From positions 1 through 5,451 of the forward strand of contig CALAEU010000211.1 in NCBI GenBank assembly GCA_937891215.1: a DNA stretch of 5,451 nucleotides. Reading direction: 5' to 3'. The stretch comes from an uncultured Clostridia bacterium (GTDB lineage: Bacteria; Bacillota_A; Clostridia; Oscillospirales; Acutalibacteraceae). Positions 3,366 to 5,451 of this stretch are shown here, in pieces; positions within the stretch are counted from its first letter, which is position 1, and each line of letters starts with the position of its first letter. The notes under the pieces were generated by a model. The model worked only from the letters and a program-made list of their open reading frames with translations, was not told where the DNA came from and did not search any database. Position numbers and translations under genes: made by a program.

Positions 3366-5451
3366 TTACTCAGTGCGAAGTGCTTCAACCGGGTCTTTAT
3401 TAGCGGCGATTTTTGATGGGAATAAACCTGCAACGAGTGTTAAAGTAACACTTATAATTACAAGGGCGAAACCGCCGATAAATGGTAACGAAGCGGACGC
3501 CGGAATATTAAGAAGGTCATTAAGCACAAAGTTTATTGGTATTTGTAAAAGAAGTGTTGAACCAATACCTATAACACCAGCACCAAGACCTATAACCGTT
3601 GTTTCTGCATTGAACACACGCGCAATATCCTTTTTAGAAGCACCAATACTTCTTAAAATGCCTATTTCTTTAGTTCTTTCAAGAACAGAAATATAAGTAA
3701 TAATACCAATCATAATAGAAGAAACCACAAGAGAAATGGCGACGAATGCAACTAAAACATAGGTAACAATATCAATAATAGTTGTGATGCTGCTCATAAG
3801 CACACCTATAAGGTCGGTACACTTAACTGCATATTCATCGTGACCATCTTCTATTACTTTATTATTGTAATAATTTATAAGCTCGTTAAGTTTCTCCTTC
3901 GATTCAAAGCTTCTTGGGTAGAAGTAAATTGCAGATGGTGAATCCTCGGTTGAATAACCCAATGTTTCGAGTGTCGCTGAAAGTGAGTTGTTAGCAGCCA
4001 TTGTGTCAACATACGCTTGTTTTAAAGCCAACCCCTGTTCTTCTGAAAGAAAACCTTCCATAAGTTTCTTCTGAAGATTTGACATATCATCAAACCCGAA
4101 CATCGCCATCATATTTGTCATATCAATCTGACTCATATCAATTTCCATCTGCTCAACCATAGATAAGAATGGTTGAATATCAAGGTAATTGAAATCTATT
4201 TTAGCTAAATCAACATCTTTCAAATCAAAATCATTAACAGTAAGATTTGAAAATTCAAGGCCTGTTAAAACATCTTTTGTCTGATCTTTAAGTTGTGCTT
4301 TTACAACTTCTGTTTTAGCATTTTCGGCTACAACATAATCCATAAGGTCAGTTCTGTAACCGATACCACCAGTACCAATTGAAAGTGTATTGTCTTCGTC
4401 TGGTCTTAAAATACCAACAATTTTAAGAGTTAAACCATCTTCTACAAGACCTTTTACATAATAATCATTTTCACGATTATCTTCCCAAAGACCGGTTTTC
4501 TTGTTTTTGGTGTAGTAGTCACCTGTGTTTACTACTTTAAATTCCATATCGAGAATTTCATCGTAAGAATATTTTGAAACTCCTGCGCTCTCAAGTTCTT
4601 CACCATTTGCAAGTGCAGACATAATATGTTTTGAAAATTCTTCCTGGTCTTTAATACCCAAACCATAAACTATAAGTTCGTTTATCTGATGATTTGCGTC
4701 AACAATTAAAACAACTTCTTCTTTGCTTTCGGGGAGTTTACCGGCAATAACATCGTACTGACTTTCCATAAGTTTGTCGTCACCGATAAGTTCAATCCAC
4801 ACAGACATCTGCGCCATTGAACCTGCCATAGAAGTCATTGCTTCCATATCGGCACCCATACTCATACTTTCCATCATAGTGCTCGGATTTACCTGAACAA
4901 CACCCTCGGATGTATCTGCCTTGTAAATATTAAGGTCTGTACTGTATTTATACTGAACATCGTTACAGATTTCATCAAACTCTGCTTTATTATCTTCAAT
5001 ATAAGTTTTAAAGTTTTTTAAGTTGTTTGAAGATGCCTGTGAAATAAATGCATTTACCATCTGCATAAATGCTTCATTTACATAAACGGTATCTTCTTCA
5101 ACATCAATACCCTGCATCGCTTCCATGCCAAGACCTGTTACAGAAGTCATAATACTGCTTATATCCATTGTCTGTTTTTCAACTGACATAGGGTACGAAA
5201 GAAGCATATCTTCCTGAACCTTATCTATATACCCCTGAATACCATTCGAAAGCGACAGAACGAGGGCAATACCTATAATACCGATACTACCTGCAAATGC
5301 AGTTAAAAATGTTCTTGCCTTTTTAGTTTTTAAGTTATTTACACTTAAAGATAAAGCAGTCCAAAAACTCATTGATGTTTTTCTAGACTTTTTAGATTCT
5401 TTCTCTGCTTCTTCTTTTTCCTTTTTACTAGCTTTATATGGATTAGTATCA
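3366..5451 (-). CDS. MacB/FtsX-type ABC transporter, permease part (N-terminus beyond right edge)
   Basis: The reverse strand is open from the window edge to the TAA at 3366-3368, giving at least 694 residues. The first ATG in view (5370-5372) has no ribosome binding site and is preceded by 26 in-frame codons rich in Lys and Glu (NPYKASKKEKEEAEKESKK), so it is an internal Met. Numbered from that Met: a helix with TFLTAFAGSIGIIGIALVLS (21-40), a large extracytoplasmic region (about 44-525), then membrane segments at about 532-563, 592-619 and 630-652. ERTKEIGILRSIGASKKDI (565-583) is the cytoplasmic coupling segment of FtsX domains. The C-terminus FPSKIAANKDPVEALRTE is typical of the family. 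MacB-like systems do not move substrates through a channel; they transmit force to export or envelope tasks. A fused ATPase domain just beyond the edge is likely from known clostridial homologues but unseen. The external region has two methionine-rich patches (166-189 and 405-430). Substrate unknown. Confidence 0.9.
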   Translation of the reverse strand, partial: DTNPYKASKKEKEEAEKESKKSRKTSMSFWTALSLSVNNLKTKKARTFLTAFAGSIGIIGIALVLSLSNGIQGYIDKVQEDMLLSYPMSVEKQTMDISSIMTSVTGLGMEAMQGIDVEEDTVYVNEAFMQMVNAFISQASSNNLKNFKTYIEDNKAEFDEICNDVQYKYSTDLNIYKADTSEGVVQVNPSTMMESMSMGADMEAMTSMAGSMAQMSVWIELIGDDKLMESQYDVIAGKLPESKEEVVLIVDANHQINELIVYGLGIKDQEEFSKHIMSALANGEELESAGVSKYSYDEILDMEFKVVNTGDYYTKNKKTGLWEDNRENDYYVKGLVEDGLTLKIVGILRPDEDNTLSIGTGGIGYRTDLMDYVVAENAKTEVVKAQLKDQTKDVLTGLEFSNLTVNDFDLKDVDLAKIDFNYLDIQPFLSMVEQMEIDMSQIDMTNMMAMFGFDDMSNLQKKLMEGFLSEEQGLALKQAYVDTMAANNSLSATLETLGYSTEDSPSAIYFYPRSFESKEKLNELINYYNNKVIEDGHDEYAVKCTDLIGVLMSSITTIIDIVTYVLVAFVAISLVVSSIMIGIITYISVLERTKEIGILRSIGASKKDIARVFNAETTVIGLGAGVIGIGSTLLLQIPINFVLNDLLNIPASASLPFIGGFALVIISVTLTLVAGLFPSKIAANKDPVEALRTE

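Noticed and set aside
3258..3416. Plus-strand 52-residue open frame starting in hairpin 2 (MIELLFFIILATSHTSHTSN...)
   Set aside because: It looks like a hydrophobic start followed by a TSH repeat, but the repeat is simply the translated 9-base CTAG-type array. There is no ribosome binding site, and it runs into the antisense of the ABC gene.
3373..3696. Plus-strand open frame opposite the ABC permease C-terminus
   Set aside because: It is antisense to the conserved FtsX domain and shows no family features or promoter.

Overview
The window is AT-rich, and every gene I can support lies on the minus strand. AT-rich codon use, AGGAG-type ribosome binding sites, sigma-A-type promoters and the protein families together suggest a low-GC Firmicute, most likely a gut-type member of the Clostridia. 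No rRNA or other taxonomic marker is present, so this placement is an inference.

Read in the direction of transcription (right to left), there are three units. (1) From 5451 to 3366 runs the C-terminal part of a MacB/FtsX-type ABC transporter. Its frame is open through the right edge of the window, so the protein is longer than the apparent 668 residues and is probably an ATPase-permease fusion. (2) From 3092 to 815 is a two-gene operon, with its own promoter at 3131-3159. It encodes an OPT-family oligopeptide transporter and a 116-residue PqqD-like protein whose start codon overlaps the transporter stop by 8 bases. (3) From 585 to the left edge is the N-terminal 195 residues of a Gfo/Idh/MocA-fold NAD-dependent protein resembling glycoside hydrolase family 109. 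It has a strong promoter at 615-643 and a 25-base palindrome just upstream of it.

The two intergenic gaps (586-814 and 3093-3365) are the most unusual part. Each holds a long hairpin flanked on both sides by short tandem repeats of about 7 bases, built on CTAG or a one-base variant of it. The hairpins share the 15-base sequence CTATCATTTTTAGTT (minus strand). Their basal stems differ completely in sequence yet remain fully paired, which is the pattern expected of a conserved RNA structure. In the first gap the heptamer array also supplies the stop codon of the PqqD-like gene. These look like two members of a dispersed intergenic repeat family sitting at operon 3' ends, possibly doubling as terminators.

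Functionally, units 1 and 2 concern membrane transport and plausibly peptides (MacB-like export or envelope function, OPT uptake, and a PqqD-like possible peptide-binding partner). Unit 3 concerns sugar or glycan metabolism. Nothing in the window ties the three units into one pathway.
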